64,000 nt of DNA from Pantoea cypripedii (lineage in GTDB: Bacteria > Pseudomonadota > Gammaproteobacteria > Enterobacterales > Enterobacteriaceae), in NCBI RefSeq assembly GCF_002095535.1, contig NZ_MLJI01000001.1, positions 3,151,832-3,215,831 of the forward strand, given 5' to 3'. Positions within the stretch are counted from its first letter, which is position 1, and each line of letters opens with the position of its first letter. Below are positions 19,786 to 29,476 of the stretch, one piece after another. A program made the translations under genes and the position numbers. The notes under the pieces are model-generated. The model was given only the letters and a program-made list of their open reading frames with translations. It had not been told where the DNA came from and ran no database searches.

Positions 19786-21072
19786 TTATTTCAGCAACAG
19801 ATTCGCGATGGTACGCACACCGAGGCCGGTTGCGCCAGCTGACCACTGTTCCACCGCGCTTTTGCGATAGGTCGCTGAGCAGTCGATATGCAGCCAGCCC
19901 TGCTGATATTTGCTGACGAAATGCGACAGGAACGCCGCGGCACTGCTGGCACCGGCGGAATGTGCCGGGCTGGCGATATTGTTCAGATCGGCAAAGTTTG
20001 ACGGCAGATGGCTGCGATGGAATTCCGCCAGCGGCAGACGCCAGAACGCTTCGTTTTCACCGGCGGCACTGCCCAGCAGCGACTGAGCCAGCACGTCATC
20101 AAAAGTGAACAGCGCATGGTAATCATTGCCGAGCGCGGTTTTCGCCGCACCGGTCAGTGTCGCTGCATCAATCAGCAACTCAGGATTTTGTGCGCTGGCG
20201 TCGATCAGGCCATCTGCCAGTACCAGACGTCCTTCCGCATCGGTGTTCATCACTTCAACGGTTTTGCCATTGCGGTAATGAATGATGTCGCCCAGACGGA
20301 AGGCATTGCCGCTGACCATGTTGTCGGCGCAGCACAGATACAACTTCACGCGTTTGTTCAGACCACGGGAAATGGCCAGCGCCAGTGCACCCGTAACGGT
20401 AGCGGCACCGCCCATGTCGGACTTCATCGAGTCCATAAAGCTGCTCTGCTTCAGGCTGTAACCACCGGTATCAAAGGTGATGCCTTTACCCACCAGGCAG
20501 GCATACACCGGGGTATTTTCATCACCGCCGGGATTGTAATCCAGTGCCAGCAGCACCGGAGGGCGGGTTGAACCACGACCCACGGTATGGATACCCAGGT
20601 AGCCCTGCTCGCGCAGATCTTCACCTTTGGTAATGCGGTAGCTTACGGCATTGCCACCCACATCAGAGATCAGGTCAATGGCGCCGTGTGCCAGCTGTTC
20701 CGGGCTGAGGTCTTCTGCCGGTAAGTTGATGGTGTTGCGCACCCAGTCAACAATCTTCAGGCGGCGATCAAATTCGCTCTGCTCATGCTCGCCCAGTGCT
20801 GGCCATTCCACCTGACGCGTGCCTTTCGGACCACGGTAGCCCTGCCAGAATGCCCAGCATTTTTCCAGGTCCCAGCCTTCGCCGCTTAAGGCGACATGGC
20901 GAATGCCCTGGCCATCGAGTTTGCGCGCCGCGCGCTGAATGCTCAGCAGCACATCGGTGCCGGTGAGGTGAAGGGTCATGCCACTGTCATTGCTGCTCAG
21001 CAACGCTTTTTCACCCCAGCGCGCATCGGCGGCCTGGGAGCTGAGCGTAATTGTCATCGGTTGTGTTGTCAT
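19786..21072 (-). CDS. pepB: Aminopeptidase B (leucyl aminopeptidase family)
   Basis: PepB is a cytosolic M17 metallo-aminopeptidase with broad specificity. The family signature NTDAEGRL (about residue 276) carries metal ligands, and [13 protein letters not shown] holds the catalytic lysine and aspartate. The C-terminal [15 protein letters not shown] is typical. 428 residues, E. coli length. In E. coli it follows iscX; here it directly follows iscS with a 69-bp gap, see findings. Confidence 0.98.
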   Translation of the reverse strand: MTTQPMTITLSSQAADARWGEKALLSSNDSGMTLHLTGTDVLLSIQRAARKLDGQGIRHVALSGEGWDLEKCWAFWQGYRGPKGTRQVEWPALGEHEQSEFDRRLKIVDWVRNTINLPAEDLSPEQLAHGAIDLISDVGGNAVSYRITKGEDLREQGYLGIHTVGRGSTRPPVLLALDYNPGGDENTPVYACLVGKGITFDTGGYSLKQSSFMDSMKSDMGGAATVTGALALAISRGLNKRVKLYLCCADNMVSGNAFRLGDIIHYRNGKTVEVMNTDAEGRLVLADGLIDASAQNPELLIDAATLTGAAKTALGNDYHALFTFDDVLAQSLLGSAAGENEAFWRLPLAEFHRSHLPSNFADLNNIASPAHSAGASSAAAFLSHFVSKYQQGWLHIDCSATYRKSAVEQWSAGATGLGVRTIANLLLK

Positions 21073-21141
21073 CGCGTGGCTCCGTATGCGTGAGTTATCA
21101 CCTTCCGCCAGACCAGCGGAATGATGCTGTTTAACAGATAG

Positions 21142-22314
21142 TTAGCGGGTATTGGCCGCAGGCATCAACGCCCGCAGACGGGTTACCGCTTTGTTGACCA
21201 GCTCGATGGCGTAATCAATTTCCTCTTCGGTGGTAAAGCGTCCGAGCGAAAAACGCAGCGAGCTGTGTGCCAGCTCCTGCTCAACGCCCATGGCGCGCAG
21301 CACATAAGAGGGTTCGAGGCTGGCCGAGGTACAGGCAGAACCGGACGAAAGCGCCAGATCTTTCAGCGCCATAATCAGCGATTCACCTTCAACGTGGGCA
21401 AAACTGATATTGAGGATATTGGGTGCGCCCTGCTGCAGGGAACCGTTCAGCGTCACATCGCTGAGTGCGCTGATGCCCTGCCACAAACGCTGGCGTAACG
21501 TCGCCAGGCGTGCAACTTCCGTGCTCATCTCTTCCCGCGCGATACGATAGGCCTCGCCCATGCCGACAATCTGATGTACCGGCAAGGTACCAGATCGCAT
21601 GCCGCGCTCGTGACCACCGCCATGCATCTGCGCATCAATCAGCAGACGCGGTTTACGGCGTACCCAAAGCGCGCCGATGCCTTTCGGACCGTAAATTTTG
21701 TGCGCGGAGAAAGACATCAAATCCACCGGCAGCGTGCTGACATCAATCGGCAGTTTGCCGACGCTTTGCGTCGCATCAACGTGAAACAGAATGTCGTGCT
21801 CACGGCACAAGGCACCGAGTGCAGCGATATCCTGAATTACACCGGTTTCATTGTTAACATGCATCAGCGAGACCAGAACGGTGTCAGCACGCAACGCCGC
21901 AGCCAGCATCTCAGGCGTGACGATGCCATCGTGACCGGGTTGCAGATAGGTGACCTCAAAGCCTTCGCGCTCCAACTGATGACAGCTATCGAGCACCGCT
22001 TTATGTTCGGTCTGACTGGTGATGATATGTTTGCCGCGTGCCTGATGCGACAGAGCGGCACCTTTGATCGCAAGGTTGTCAGCTTCAGTGGCACCGGAGG
22101 TAAAAACGATTTCACGCGGATCGGCATTAACCAGCTCGGCAACCTGGTTGCGAGCAACATCGACAGCTTCTTCAGCCTGCCAGCCAAAACGGTGAGAACG
22201 GGAAGCGGGGTTACCGAACGTGCCATCCAGGGTGAGGAACTGCATCATTCTGGTGGCAACACGCGGATCCGCTGGCGTGGTGGCCGCGTAATCCAGGTAG
22301 ATCGGTAATTTCAT
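21142..22314 (-). CDS. iscS: Cysteine desulfurase IscS with altered C-terminus
   Basis: IscS is a PLP enzyme that makes a cysteine persulfide for Fe-S clusters and tRNA thiolation. PLP lysine is in [10 protein letters not shown], and the mobile catalytic cysteine is in [15 protein letters not shown] (about 328). At 390 residues it is 14 shorter than E. coli IscS. The last residues ([10 protein letters not shown]) diverge from the E. coli end (LSPLWEMYKQ... ending in two histidines), which forms part of the IscU-docking surface. The gene is followed directly by pepB, with no iscU. A retained function in tRNA thiolation is inferred. Confidence 0.97.
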   Translation of the reverse strand: MKLPIYLDYAATTPADPRVATRMMQFLTLDGTFGNPASRSHRFGWQAEEAVDVARNQVAELVNADPREIVFTSGATEADNLAIKGAALSHQARGKHIITSQTEHKAVLDSCHQLEREGFEVTYLQPGHDGIVTPEMLAAALRADTVLVSLMHVNNETGVIQDIAALGALCREHDILFHVDATQSVGKLPIDVSTLPVDLMSFSAHKIYGPKGIGALWVRRKPRLLIDAQMHGGGHERGMRSGTLPVHQIVGMGEAYRIAREEMSTEVARLATLRQRLWQGISALSDVTLNGSLQQGAPNILNISFAHVEGESLIMALKDLALSSGSACTSASLEPSYVLRAMGVEQELAHSSLRFSLGRFTTEEEIDYAIELVNKAVTRLRALMPAANTR

Positions 22315-22403
22315 TGCGCTAAAGCTCCGTATAAAAAATCATACGACTTTATAGCATGATTCAGCCTTCCCTGCGTTAGCAGGAAAGGCCGAAGGAGGCA
22401 GGA

Positions 22404-22901
22404 TCAGGCACGCAGATTAACGTTGATGGTTTCCTGCACGCGGTGATTCTGGAAGCGACGATTGTCGATCGCATTCTGACGATCGGCCACATCAAGAATT
22501 TCCTGATTGTTAACCAATTCCGCCAGCGTGATGTTGTTGAGGAATTCGCTGATGCGTTCACTCAGGTCACGCCACAGCACGTGAGTCAGGCAACGTTCAC
22601 CGCCCTGGCAACCTTCTTTACCCTGGCATTTAGTGGCATCAACGGATTCGTCAACCGCAGTGATCACCGCGCCAACGGCAATCGCGCCAGCATCTTTACC
22701 TAACAGATAACCGCCGCCCGGACCACGCACGCTGGCAACCAGACCATGTTTACGCAGACGCGAGAATAACTGTTCCAGATAGGACAACGAAATGCCCTGA
22801 CGCTCAGAAATATCAGCCAGCGGCACCGGCCCCTCGTGCGAGTGCAGGGCAACGTCCAGCATAGCGGTAACGGCATAACGTCCTTTGGATGTCAGTCTCA
22901 T
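22404..22901 (-). CDS. iscR: Fe-S cluster-sensing regulator IscR
   Basis: IscR is an Rrf2-family winged-helix repressor/activator that binds a 2Fe-2S cluster. The ligands Cys92, Cys98, Cys104 and His107 are all present ([17 protein letters not shown]). The ATG at 22901 gives [15 protein letters not shown] and 165 residues; the longer upstream frame would run through the promoter. It precedes iscS by 89 bp. It likely represses its own promoter through the repeats at 22983-23043. Confidence 0.98.
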   Translation of the reverse strand: MRLTSKGRYAVTAMLDVALHSHEGPVPLADISERQGISLSYLEQLFSRLRKHGLVASVRGPGGGYLLGKDAGAIAVGAVITAVDESVDATKCQGKEGCQGGERCLTHVLWRDLSERISEFLNNITLAELVNNQEILDVADRQNAIDNRRFQNHRVQETINVNLRA

Positions 22902-22959
22902 AGCATACAACCTCGTAAGCGTCCGTCGGTTATCGGCGGGTATCTGATGAATGGCCGCT

Positions 22960-23043
22960 AGTCTGACATTCCCGAGTAAATTGGTCAACTATTTAACCGA
23001 GTAATTTGCTCAACTATTTAACTGAGCAATTTACTCAACTATT
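22960..23043 (-). promoter_or_regulatory. iscR promoter with three phased IscR type-1-like sites
   Basis: On the minus strand -35 TTGACC (22983-22988), a 17-bp spacer and -10 CAGACT (22960-22965) form the promoter. Three near-identical units share AATAGTTGA and TTACTC or TTGCTC elements. They repeat every 25 bp exactly (CAACTATT on the plus strand at 22986, 23011 and 23036). They resemble the IscR type-1 operators of the E. coli iscR promoter. The most distal repeat contains the trmJ stop codon. Confidence 0.85.
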
Positions 23044-23778
23044 ACCCTCACTACCTTTACGTTTTTCGAACGACGCCAGCATGCCGCGCAGAATATTCAG
23101 TTCATCACGCTCCGGGCGTGCACGGGTATAAAGACGACGCAGCTTGCTCATCACCTGGCCGGGATTGCCTTCACGGATAAAGCCGCTGTTCAGCATCATC
23201 TGTTCCATGTGCTGGTAGAAGCGTTCCAGATCATCCACCAGTGGATAAGGGGATTCTTCAAACTGCGGCTTCGGTGTGGCCTTCTCCTGCTCTTCCAGCC
23301 AGGCCATGCGCACTTCATAGGCAATGATCTGCACCGCCATCGCCAAATTCAGCGAGCTGTATTCCGGGTTAGCCTGAATCGCCACGTGATAATGACACTT
23401 TTGCAGTTCTTCGTTGGTCAGCCCAACGCGCTCACGCCCAAACACCAGCGCAACCGGTGCCTGCTGGCCCTCTTCGACGCTTTTGATGCCGCATTCACGC
23501 GAATCCAGCATTGGCCACGGCAGCGAACGTGAACGTGCGCTGGTGCCAACCACCAAGCTACAACCTGCGATGGCTTCATCCAGCGTATCGACAATTTGCG
23601 CATTGCCAATCACGTCGCTGGCACCCGCAGCCAGTGAGATCGCCTGAGAATCAGGCTTCACCAGCGGGTTGACCAGGTAAAGGTTACTCAGGCCCATGGT
23701 TTTCATGGCACGGGCCACCGAGCCCATGTTGCCGGTGTGGGAGGTTTCAACCAGTACAATTCGGATATTTTGCAGCAT
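23035..23778 (-). CDS. trmJ: tRNA (Cm/Um32) methyltransferase TrmJ
   Basis: TrmJ is a SPOUT-class 2'-O-methyltransferase acting at position 32 of the tRNA anticodon loop. Motifs include the N-terminal [20 protein letters not shown], the SAM-knot segment [14 protein letters not shown] and [16 protein letters not shown]. 247 residues. Upstream of iscR as in E. coli, with its last codons inside the iscR operator repeats. Confidence 0.97.
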   Translation of the reverse strand: MLQNIRIVLVETSHTGNMGSVARAMKTMGLSNLYLVNPLVKPDSQAISLAAGASDVIGNAQIVDTLDEAIAGCSLVVGTSARSRSLPWPMLDSRECGIKSVEEGQQAPVALVFGRERVGLTNEELQKCHYHVAIQANPEYSSLNLAMAVQIIAYEVRMAWLEEQEKATPKPQFEESPYPLVDDLERFYQHMEQMMLNSGFIREGNPGQVMSKLRRLYTRARPERDELNILRGMLASFEKRKGSEGNS

Positions 23779-23897
23779 AATAGGAGCAGGTAAGAAAATG
23801 ATGGCGCGATCCTAACATAAAAGCAGGACATTTACCGAATGCACTGCTATACTCCGCGCCGTTTTCCCTGTTCTTTAACATCCAGCGAGAGATACCG

Positions 23898-24701
23898 ATG
23901 CATCCGATGCTCAACATCGCCGTGCGCGCTGCGCGCAAGGCCGGAAATTTAATTGCAAAAAATTATGAAACCCCGGACGCTGTCGAAGCCAGCCAGAAAG
24001 GCAGCAACGATTTCGTCACCAATGTTGACCGCGACGCAGAACGTCTGATTGTCGAAGTGATTCGCAAGTCATACCCGCAACACACCATCATCACCGAAGA
24101 AAGCGGTGAACTGGCGGGCGACGATCAGGACATTCAATGGGTAATCGATCCTCTGGATGGCACCACCAACTTTATCAAACGCCTCCCCCACTTCTCAGTT
24201 TCTATCGCTGTGCGCATCAAAGGCCGCACCGAAGTTGCTGTGGTTTACGATCCAATGCGCAACGAACTGTTCACCGCCGTACGTGGTCAGGGCGCGCAGC
24301 TGAACGGTTACCGCCTGCGCGGCAGCACCGCTCGCGATCTGGATGGCACCATTCTGGCGACGGGTTTCCCGTTCAAACTGAAACAGCATGCCCAAACCTA
24401 CATCAATCTGGTGGGTAAACTGTTCACCCAGTGCGCTGACTTCCGTCGTACCGGTTCTGCCGCACTGGACCTGGCTTACGTAGCCGCAGGCCGTGTTGAT
24501 GGCTACTTCGAAATTGGCCTGAAGCCGTGGGATTTCGCTGCCGGTGAACTGCTGGTACGTGAAGCGGGCGGTCTGGTGACTGACTTCACTGGCGGCCATG
24601 GCTATCTGATGTCCGGTAACATCGTGGCCGGTAACCCGCGCGTCGTGAAAGCACTGCTTTCCAACATGCGTGAAGAACTGAGCGAAGCCCTCAAGCGCTA
24701 A
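23898..24701 (+). CDS. suhB: Inositol-1-monophosphatase SuhB
   Basis: SuhB is a Mg-dependent inositol monophosphatase that also serves as a transcription factor in rRNA antitermination. Metal-binding motifs DPLDGTTNF (about residue 84) and WDFAAGELLVREAGG (about 212) are clear. 267 residues, as in E. coli. Divergent from trmJ. A strong terminator follows, separating it from the Rhs island. Confidence 0.98.
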   Translation: MHPMLNIAVRAARKAGNLIAKNYETPDAVEASQKGSNDFVTNVDRDAERLIVEVIRKSYPQHTIITEESGELAGDDQDIQWVIDPLDGTTNFIKRLPHFSVSIAVRIKGRTEVAVVYDPMRNELFTAVRGQGAQLNGYRLRGSTARDLDGTILATGFPFKLKQHAQTYINLVGKLFTQCADFRRTGSAALDLAYVAAGRVDGYFEIGLKPWDFAAGELLVREAGGLVTDFTGGHGYLMSGNIVAGNPRVVKALLSNMREELSEALKR

Positions 24702-24748
24702 CTATCAAAAGGCGGATGATCTGCAAATGGTCCGCCAGTCCTGCAAAA

Positions 24749-24782
24749 CTCCGTAATCTCTCCGGGATTACGGAGTTTTTTT
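24749..24782 (+). terminator. suhB terminator
   Basis: The perfect 10-bp stem CTCCGTAATC / GATTACGGAG with a 7-nt loop is followed by seven T. It marks the end of the conserved backbone before the Rhs locus. Confidence 0.93.
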
Positions 24783-25018
24783 ATGTCCATTAGCCAGTCA
24801 GCTGACCTTTAGTTCAGTTTAAATTGTATTCAATGCCGCCTGCATATGAGAGACTCCCTTATGTTTTAAGCATAGTGAAAGCGCTTAATTTCTTTACGAT
24901 AAAGAGTGCTGCTGTTCACCATGACTTCGATGGATGTACTGAGCGATACGGACACGTCGCGTTTTGCCTCCCTGCTCAGGAGCTTCCGTTTTCACGCTTA
25001 ACGATAAGGAATGTTGTT
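24783..25018 (+). promoter_or_regulatory. Leader region of the Rhs gene
   Basis: The gap between suhB and the Rhs start totals 317 bp. The frame stays open upstream to 24824, but that part is less biased in composition and unlike PAAR-Rhs N-termini, so I treat it as untranslated. A ribosome site (TAAGGA) lies 8-13 nt before the ATG at 25019. No clear promoter hexamers or eagR-type chaperone gene were found here. Confidence 0.45.
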
Positions 25019-28000
25019 ATGTTTGAAGCTGCACGCGTCGGGGACGACATCGGGCATTCTCATGCCCTTGCGGGCATGATTGGCGGCACGCTGATTGGCG
25101 GATTGATTGCGGCGGTCGGGGGGATTGCCTCGGGCGCACTGATGATTGCCGGGCTGGGCGCAGCCTGTCTCGGCGTGGGTGTTCTGCTGATCGGTGCCAG
25201 CGTGGCGGTCGGCTGGATCACGGGGGAACTGGCGACGGCAGCCCGCGATGGCATTGCCGAAGCCGGTGCCGCCAGCATGTCGAAAGAAGGCACCATCACC
25301 ACCGGCTCCGCCGATGTTTTTATCAATGGTCAGCCTGCGGCGGTCGCCACTTACAGCGAAGTGGACTGTTCTGACGACGGTTCGGAGCAGATGGCGGAAG
25401 GATCGTCCAGCGTCTTTATCAACGGCATGCCTGCCGCCCGCCTCGGGGACCATACCACCTGCGATGCAAAGGTGATGACCGGCTCCGCCAACGTGTTTAT
25501 CGGTGGTGCTGCACAGCAGACCCTGCCAATCGAACCTGAAGTCCCTGCATGGTTATATAAATTCTCAGATCTGACGCTGCTGTTTGCCGGATTCGCCGGC
25601 GGCTGGGGCGGCGTGGCCGGGAAGACCGGCGCGCTGAGCAAATTACTGAGCAGGCTGCCGGGCATCAACAAACTGGCGCGTATTGCCTGCCGGGCCGGGG
25701 TGCTGATGACCGGCGCGGCGGCGGCAGGGATTATTGCCCGCCCGGTGGATATCGTCAGCGGCCAGAAGTTTCTCAGCGGCGATGACGAGCTGGACTTTGT
25801 GCTGCCTTCCCGCCTGCCGGTGCGCTGGCAGCGCTACTGGCGCAGCGGTAATCCCGGCGACAGCGTACTGGGCCGGGGCTGGAATCTGTTCTGGGAAACC
25901 CGGCTGCAGCGTTATCAGGATGGCCTGGTATGGCGTGCCCCCTCCGGCGACTTCATTTCTTTTCCCCGGGTACCCCGGGGCCATCGCACCTGGTGTGCCG
26001 ATGAAAAACAGTGGCTGGAACATCACCAGGATGACAGCTGGTCAGTTTATGACATCAGCGGCGAGCGCTGGCACTTCCCGCCACTGACCGATGATGCCCC
26101 TTCCCTGCCGCTGCGCCTGAGTGATCGCGGTGGCAATGACATCCTGTTCACCTGGAACGCCGATCGCACCCTGCACGCCTTAACGGACAGCGCCGGGCAA
26201 ACCGTGGTCTGTCGTTATGACGCGGGCCGCCTGACGGGCGCCTGGCTGGATGACGACGTGTGCCTGGTCAGTTACGCTTACGATGATCAGCACCAGCTTG
26301 TTTGCGTAACCGGCCGGGGCGGTAGCGTGCGCCGTCGTTTTCAGTGGCGTGACGGGCTGATGATCGCCCATGAGGATGCCAGCGGCCTGCTGAGTGAATA
26401 TCGCTGGCAGGAAATTGACGACCTGCCGCGGGTGGTCGCCTTCCGCCACAACGGCGGCGAACAGCTCGCATTCAGCTACGATTTCGCCGCAGGCACGCGG
26501 CGGGCGCTGCGTGACGATGGCGCGCAGGCGCACTGGCTGATTGACGACGACGATAACGTTGCCCGTTTCACCGATTTTGATGGCCGCCAGACCACCCTGA
26601 TCTATGCCGACGGTGAGCTGTGCGATGTCATCCTGCCGGGCGGCGCGATGCGTCGCAGCCGCTGGGATAAATACGGCCGCATGACTGCAGAGACCGATCC
26701 GGCCGGACGTCATACGGAATATCACTGGCATCGCCAGACCGACCTTATCACCCGCATCCGCCATCCCGACCAGACCAGCACGCAGAGCATTTACGATGCG
26801 GCCGGACGCCTGCTGTCGGAAACCGACGCCTCCGGCCACGCCACGGTTTATCACTACCCGGACGGGGAAGAAACGCTGCCAGAAAGCGTGACCGATGCGG
26901 CTGGCGGCGTGGTGCGGCTGACGTGGAACCGTCAGGGGCTGCTGACGCAGCGCACCGACTGCTCCGGCAGCGTCACCCGCTTCAGCTATGACCGTTTCGG
27001 CCAGCTTATCCGCAGCGAAGACGCGGAAGGCAACGTGACGCAGCGCGAGTGGAACAGCGCCGGGCAGCTGTGCACCCTGATTCATCCCGACGGCAGCCGT
27101 GAAACGCTGATATGGAACCCGCGCGGTCAGCTGAGTGCCTGGCGCGACACGCTGGACAGTGAAATCCGCTGGGCTTACAACGTCGCGGGTCTGCCCGTCA
27201 GCCAGACCGATCGGCTCGGACGCACGCGGCGCTGGCATTATGATCCGCGCGGCAACCTGCTGCGGCTGGAGAACGGCAACGGGGGCGAATACCGTTTTGA
27301 CTATGACGCCGCCGGTCGTCCGTTACGCGAAGTGCGCCCGGATGAAACCGAACGGCTGTGGCAGTGGGACGAGCGCGGCCTGCTCAGCGCGATGCGGGAA
27401 GACGGCATGCCCGGCCCGGATGGCGGACTGCCGCGTCGTATTCAGCAGTTTCACTATGACGACAGCGGCCTGCTGACCGGACGCAGCCACCGCCATGCCG
27501 GATATCGTTACCGGCATGACCGTGCCGGTCAGCTGGTCAGCGTGACGCGCACGCCCACAGCAGAAGGCAGTGAGCTGGGTATCGAAGCGGATGAAATCCT
27601 GTTCCGGCGCGATGCGTCAGGCCGTCTGCTGAGTGAATCAGGCCGCAGCGGCACGCTGGATTATCAGTGGGATGAGCTGAACAACCTCACCGGCCTGACG
27701 CTGCCGGACGGGCAGCAGCTGAGCTGGCTGCATTACGGCTCCGGCCACGTCAGCGCCATACGTTTTAACCGGCAGCAGGTGAGTGAATTTACCCGTGACC
27801 GGCTGCACCGGGAAACCCGGCGCAGCCAGGGGGCACGCTGGCAGAACCGGGAGTACGACAGCCTCGGCCGCCGCACCCGGCAGCAGAGCGCGGTGACAGA
27901 CGGGGGGGCGCTGCCGGAAAAAGATATCCTGTCGCGCGCCTTCCGCTACTGCGCGCGGGGTGAGCTGGCGGGTATTCACGACACGCTGCGCGGCCAGGTG

Positions 28001-29107
28001 GACTACGGCTATGACGCCGAAGGCCGCCTGCTGAAGCATTACGAAGCCCGGCAGGGCCACGCCAGCCGCTGGTTCCGCTACGATGCTGCCGACAACCTGG
28101 TGGATGAGGAGCAGGCTTCCGTCGCGGTGAGGGATAACCGTCTGCGGCAGTGGCAGCAGCTGTTGATGAAATACGACGCGTGGGGCAACCTCATCCGTCG
28201 CCGCAGCGGCCAGTATGAGCAGCATTTTACTTACGACGCGGAAAACCGGCTGATAACCGCCAGCGGCAGCGGCCCGCAGGGTCAGTTTACCGCGCATTAT
28301 CATTACGATGCGCTGGGCAGACGTACGCGCAAGGTGGTGAACAGCGGACAGGCTGAGCAGGAAACCGGCTTTCTGTGGCAGGGCTATCGCCTGTTACAGG
28401 AGCAGCAGGCGAACGGCAGCCGCCAGACCTATGTTTATGATCCGGCAGAAACCTGGAGCCCGCTGGCGCGTATCGACCATCAGCAGGATGCCGTGCAGGG
28501 AGAGATATTCTGGTTCAGCACGGACCTGAACGGTGCGCCGCTGGAAGTGACAGATGCCGGGGGCGCGGTGCGCTGGAGCGGGCAGTACGGCAGCTTTGGC
28601 GAGGTCAGCAGGCAGACGGAAGGCTTCTACCGCCTGTCCGGGCTGACGTCGCTGCATCATCAGCCGCTGCGCTACGCCGGACAATACGCCGACCGGGAAA
28701 CCGGACTGCACTATAATCTGTTCCGGTATTATGACCCGCAGGTGGGACGGTTTACGGTCCAGGACCCGATAGGGCTGGCGGGGGGCTGGAATCTTTATCA
28801 GTATGCGCCGAATCCACTGGGGTGGGTGGATCCTTTCGGATTGAGTTTTATAGATATAATAGGGGATGCAGCACAAAAAACAGGAAAAAAATATCAGGGG
28901 GCTGAGATTTACAGGATTTCCGCCAAAGTTAAAGTTGAAGATATTACCTTTAAAAATGGAGATTATTTCTATATGGATAATCTACATAAAGATCATTATG
29001 AGACATTTTCTTCACTGGATAAGTCTAAGGGCGTTTTTAATCTAGATGGATCTTATAATGAGAAGAAATCTGCTAAAGCAACCAAGAGAAAAGGCCCGGG
29101 GTGTTAG
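25019..29107 (+). CDS. PAAR-Rhs polymorphic toxin
   Basis: This 1362-residue Rhs protein is probably a type VI secretion effector. A hydrophobic helical segment (about residues 15-75) is followed by a PAAR domain (TGSADVFINGQPAA ... TGSANVFIGG), then the Rhs core from DIVSGQKFLSGDDELDFVLP with many YD repeats. The core ends in DPIGLAGGWNLYQYAPNP and DPFGL at about residue 1275. The last 87 residues are an unrelated toxin, A/T-richer than the core. They contain MDNLHKDHYETF and GVFNLDGSYNEKKS, which recall colicin E3-type ribonucleases (D, H and E spacing) but only loosely. Start at 25019 is chosen for its ribosome site and PAAR-type N-terminus. Confidence 0.92.
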   Translation: MFEAARVGDDIGHSHALAGMIGGTLIGGLIAAVGGIASGALMIAGLGAACLGVGVLLIGASVAVGWITGELATAARDGIAEAGAASMSKEGTITTGSADVFINGQPAAVATYSEVDCSDDGSEQMAEGSSSVFINGMPAARLGDHTTCDAKVMTGSANVFIGGAAQQTLPIEPEVPAWLYKFSDLTLLFAGFAGGWGGVAGKTGALSKLLSRLPGINKLARIACRAGVLMTGAAAAGIIARPVDIVSGQKFLSGDDELDFVLPSRLPVRWQRYWRSGNPGDSVLGRGWNLFWETRLQRYQDGLVWRAPSGDFISFPRVPRGHRTWCADEKQWLEHHQDDSWSVYDISGERWHFPPLTDDAPSLPLRLSDRGGNDILFTWNADRTLHALTDSAGQTVVCRYDAGRLTGAWLDDDVCLVSYAYDDQHQLVCVTGRGGSVRRRFQWRDGLMIAHEDASGLLSEYRWQEIDDLPRVVAFRHNGGEQLAFSYDFAAGTRRALRDDGAQAHWLIDDDDNVARFTDFDGRQTTLIYADGELCDVILPGGAMRRSRWDKYGRMTAETDPAGRHTEYHWHRQTDLITRIRHPDQTSTQSIYDAAGRLLSETDASGHATVYHYPDGEETLPESVTDAAGGVVRLTWNRQGLLTQRTDCSGSVTRFSYDRFGQLIRSEDAEGNVTQREWNSAGQLCTLIHPDGSRETLIWNPRGQLSAWRDTLDSEIRWAYNVAGLPVSQTDRLGRTRRWHYDPRGNLLRLENGNGGEYRFDYDAAGRPLREVRPDETERLWQWDERGLLSAMREDGMPGPDGGLPRRIQQFHYDDSGLLTGRSHRHAGYRYRHDRAGQLVSVTRTPTAEGSELGIEADEILFRRDASGRLLSESGRSGTLDYQWDELNNLTGLTLPDGQQLSWLHYGSGHVSAIRFNRQQVSEFTRDRLHRETRRSQGARWQNREYDSLGRRTRQQSAVTDGGALPEKDILSRAFRYCARGELAGIHDTLRGQVDYGYDAEGRLLKHYEARQGHASRWFRYDAADNLVDEEQASVAVRDNRLRQWQQLLMKYDAWGNLIRRRSGQYEQHFTYDAENRLITASGSGPQGQFTAHYHYDALGRRTRKVVNSGQAEQETGFLWQGYRLLQEQQANGSRQTYVYDPAETWSPLARIDHQQDAVQGEIFWFSTDLNGAPLEVTDAGGAVRWSGQYGSFGEVSRQTEGFYRLSGLTSLHHQPLRYAGQYADRETGLHYNLFRYYDPQVGRFTVQDPIGLAGGWNLYQYAPNPLGWVDPFGLSFIDIIGDAAQKTGKKYQGAEIYRISAKVKVEDITFKNGDYFYMDNLHKDHYETFSSLDKSKGVFNLDGSYNEKKSAKATKRKGPGC
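28402..28843 (+). repeat. Rhs core-tip repeat, copy 1 (in the full gene)
   Basis: This end of the Rhs core is repeated almost identically at 29489-29911 (offset 1068 bp) and 30741-31182. The three copies stop matching exactly at the toxin junction after the DPxGL codons. Such repeats allow recombination that swaps the toxin end of the full gene. Confidence 0.95.
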
Positions 29108-29431
29108 ATGAATAGTGCTCTTAAAGAAGAAATACTCAAAAATAGGGACGATCTTATTGAGGGGACTTTTTGTTACTCATTATTTGAGGACTCATTGTTC
29201 GAAAGTTCTTTATTAGAAGAATTAATTGAAAATTGCATGCTATTTAAAAAAGAAAATGGGTGTGATAACGAATTAAAAGATTTTTTATCCTGGATGATTA
29301 ATTGTATTAATCAATGCTTTTCATCACACAAAGATGAAAGTGACCTTTACATTATCAGAAACTACTCGCCAGAACTGGAAAGGCAATGGATAAATGTATG
29401 GAAACCAAAAATTAGTGAGATGAATAATTAG
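29108..29431 (+). CDS. Putative immunity protein for the main Rhs toxin
   Basis: This 107-residue acidic, probably helical protein starts at the ATG directly after the Rhs stop (TAGATG), so translation is likely coupled. A/T-rich like the toxin end. Position and size fit a cognate immunity protein. I do not recognise its family; conserved-looking features are the C-terminal IIRNYSPELERQW and tryptophans near the end. Confidence 0.7.
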   Translation: MNSALKEEILKNRDDLIEGTFCYSLFEDSLFESSLLEELIENCMLFKKENGCDNELKDFLSWMINCINQCFSSHKDESDLYIIRNYSPELERQWINVWKPKISEMNN

Positions 29432-29476
29432 TTATTTTTTAGACGTGAGGTACATCCGGTCGGTGTTGTAATTTAA

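Noticed and set aside
22983..23043. Three 25-bp tandem units considered as a CRISPR or minisatellite
   Set aside because: No unique spacers, and the units fit the IscR operator pattern at the iscR promoter.
24824..25018. Upstream extension of the Rhs ORF
   Set aside because: No ribosome site at 24824 and the N-terminal residues do not resemble PAAR-Rhs proteins; a good site precedes 25019.
26180..27238. Long 352-codon minus-strand ORF inside the Rhs gene
   Set aside because: It mirrors the G+C-rich YD-repeat coding strand, has no ribosome site and resembles no family; a shadow frame.
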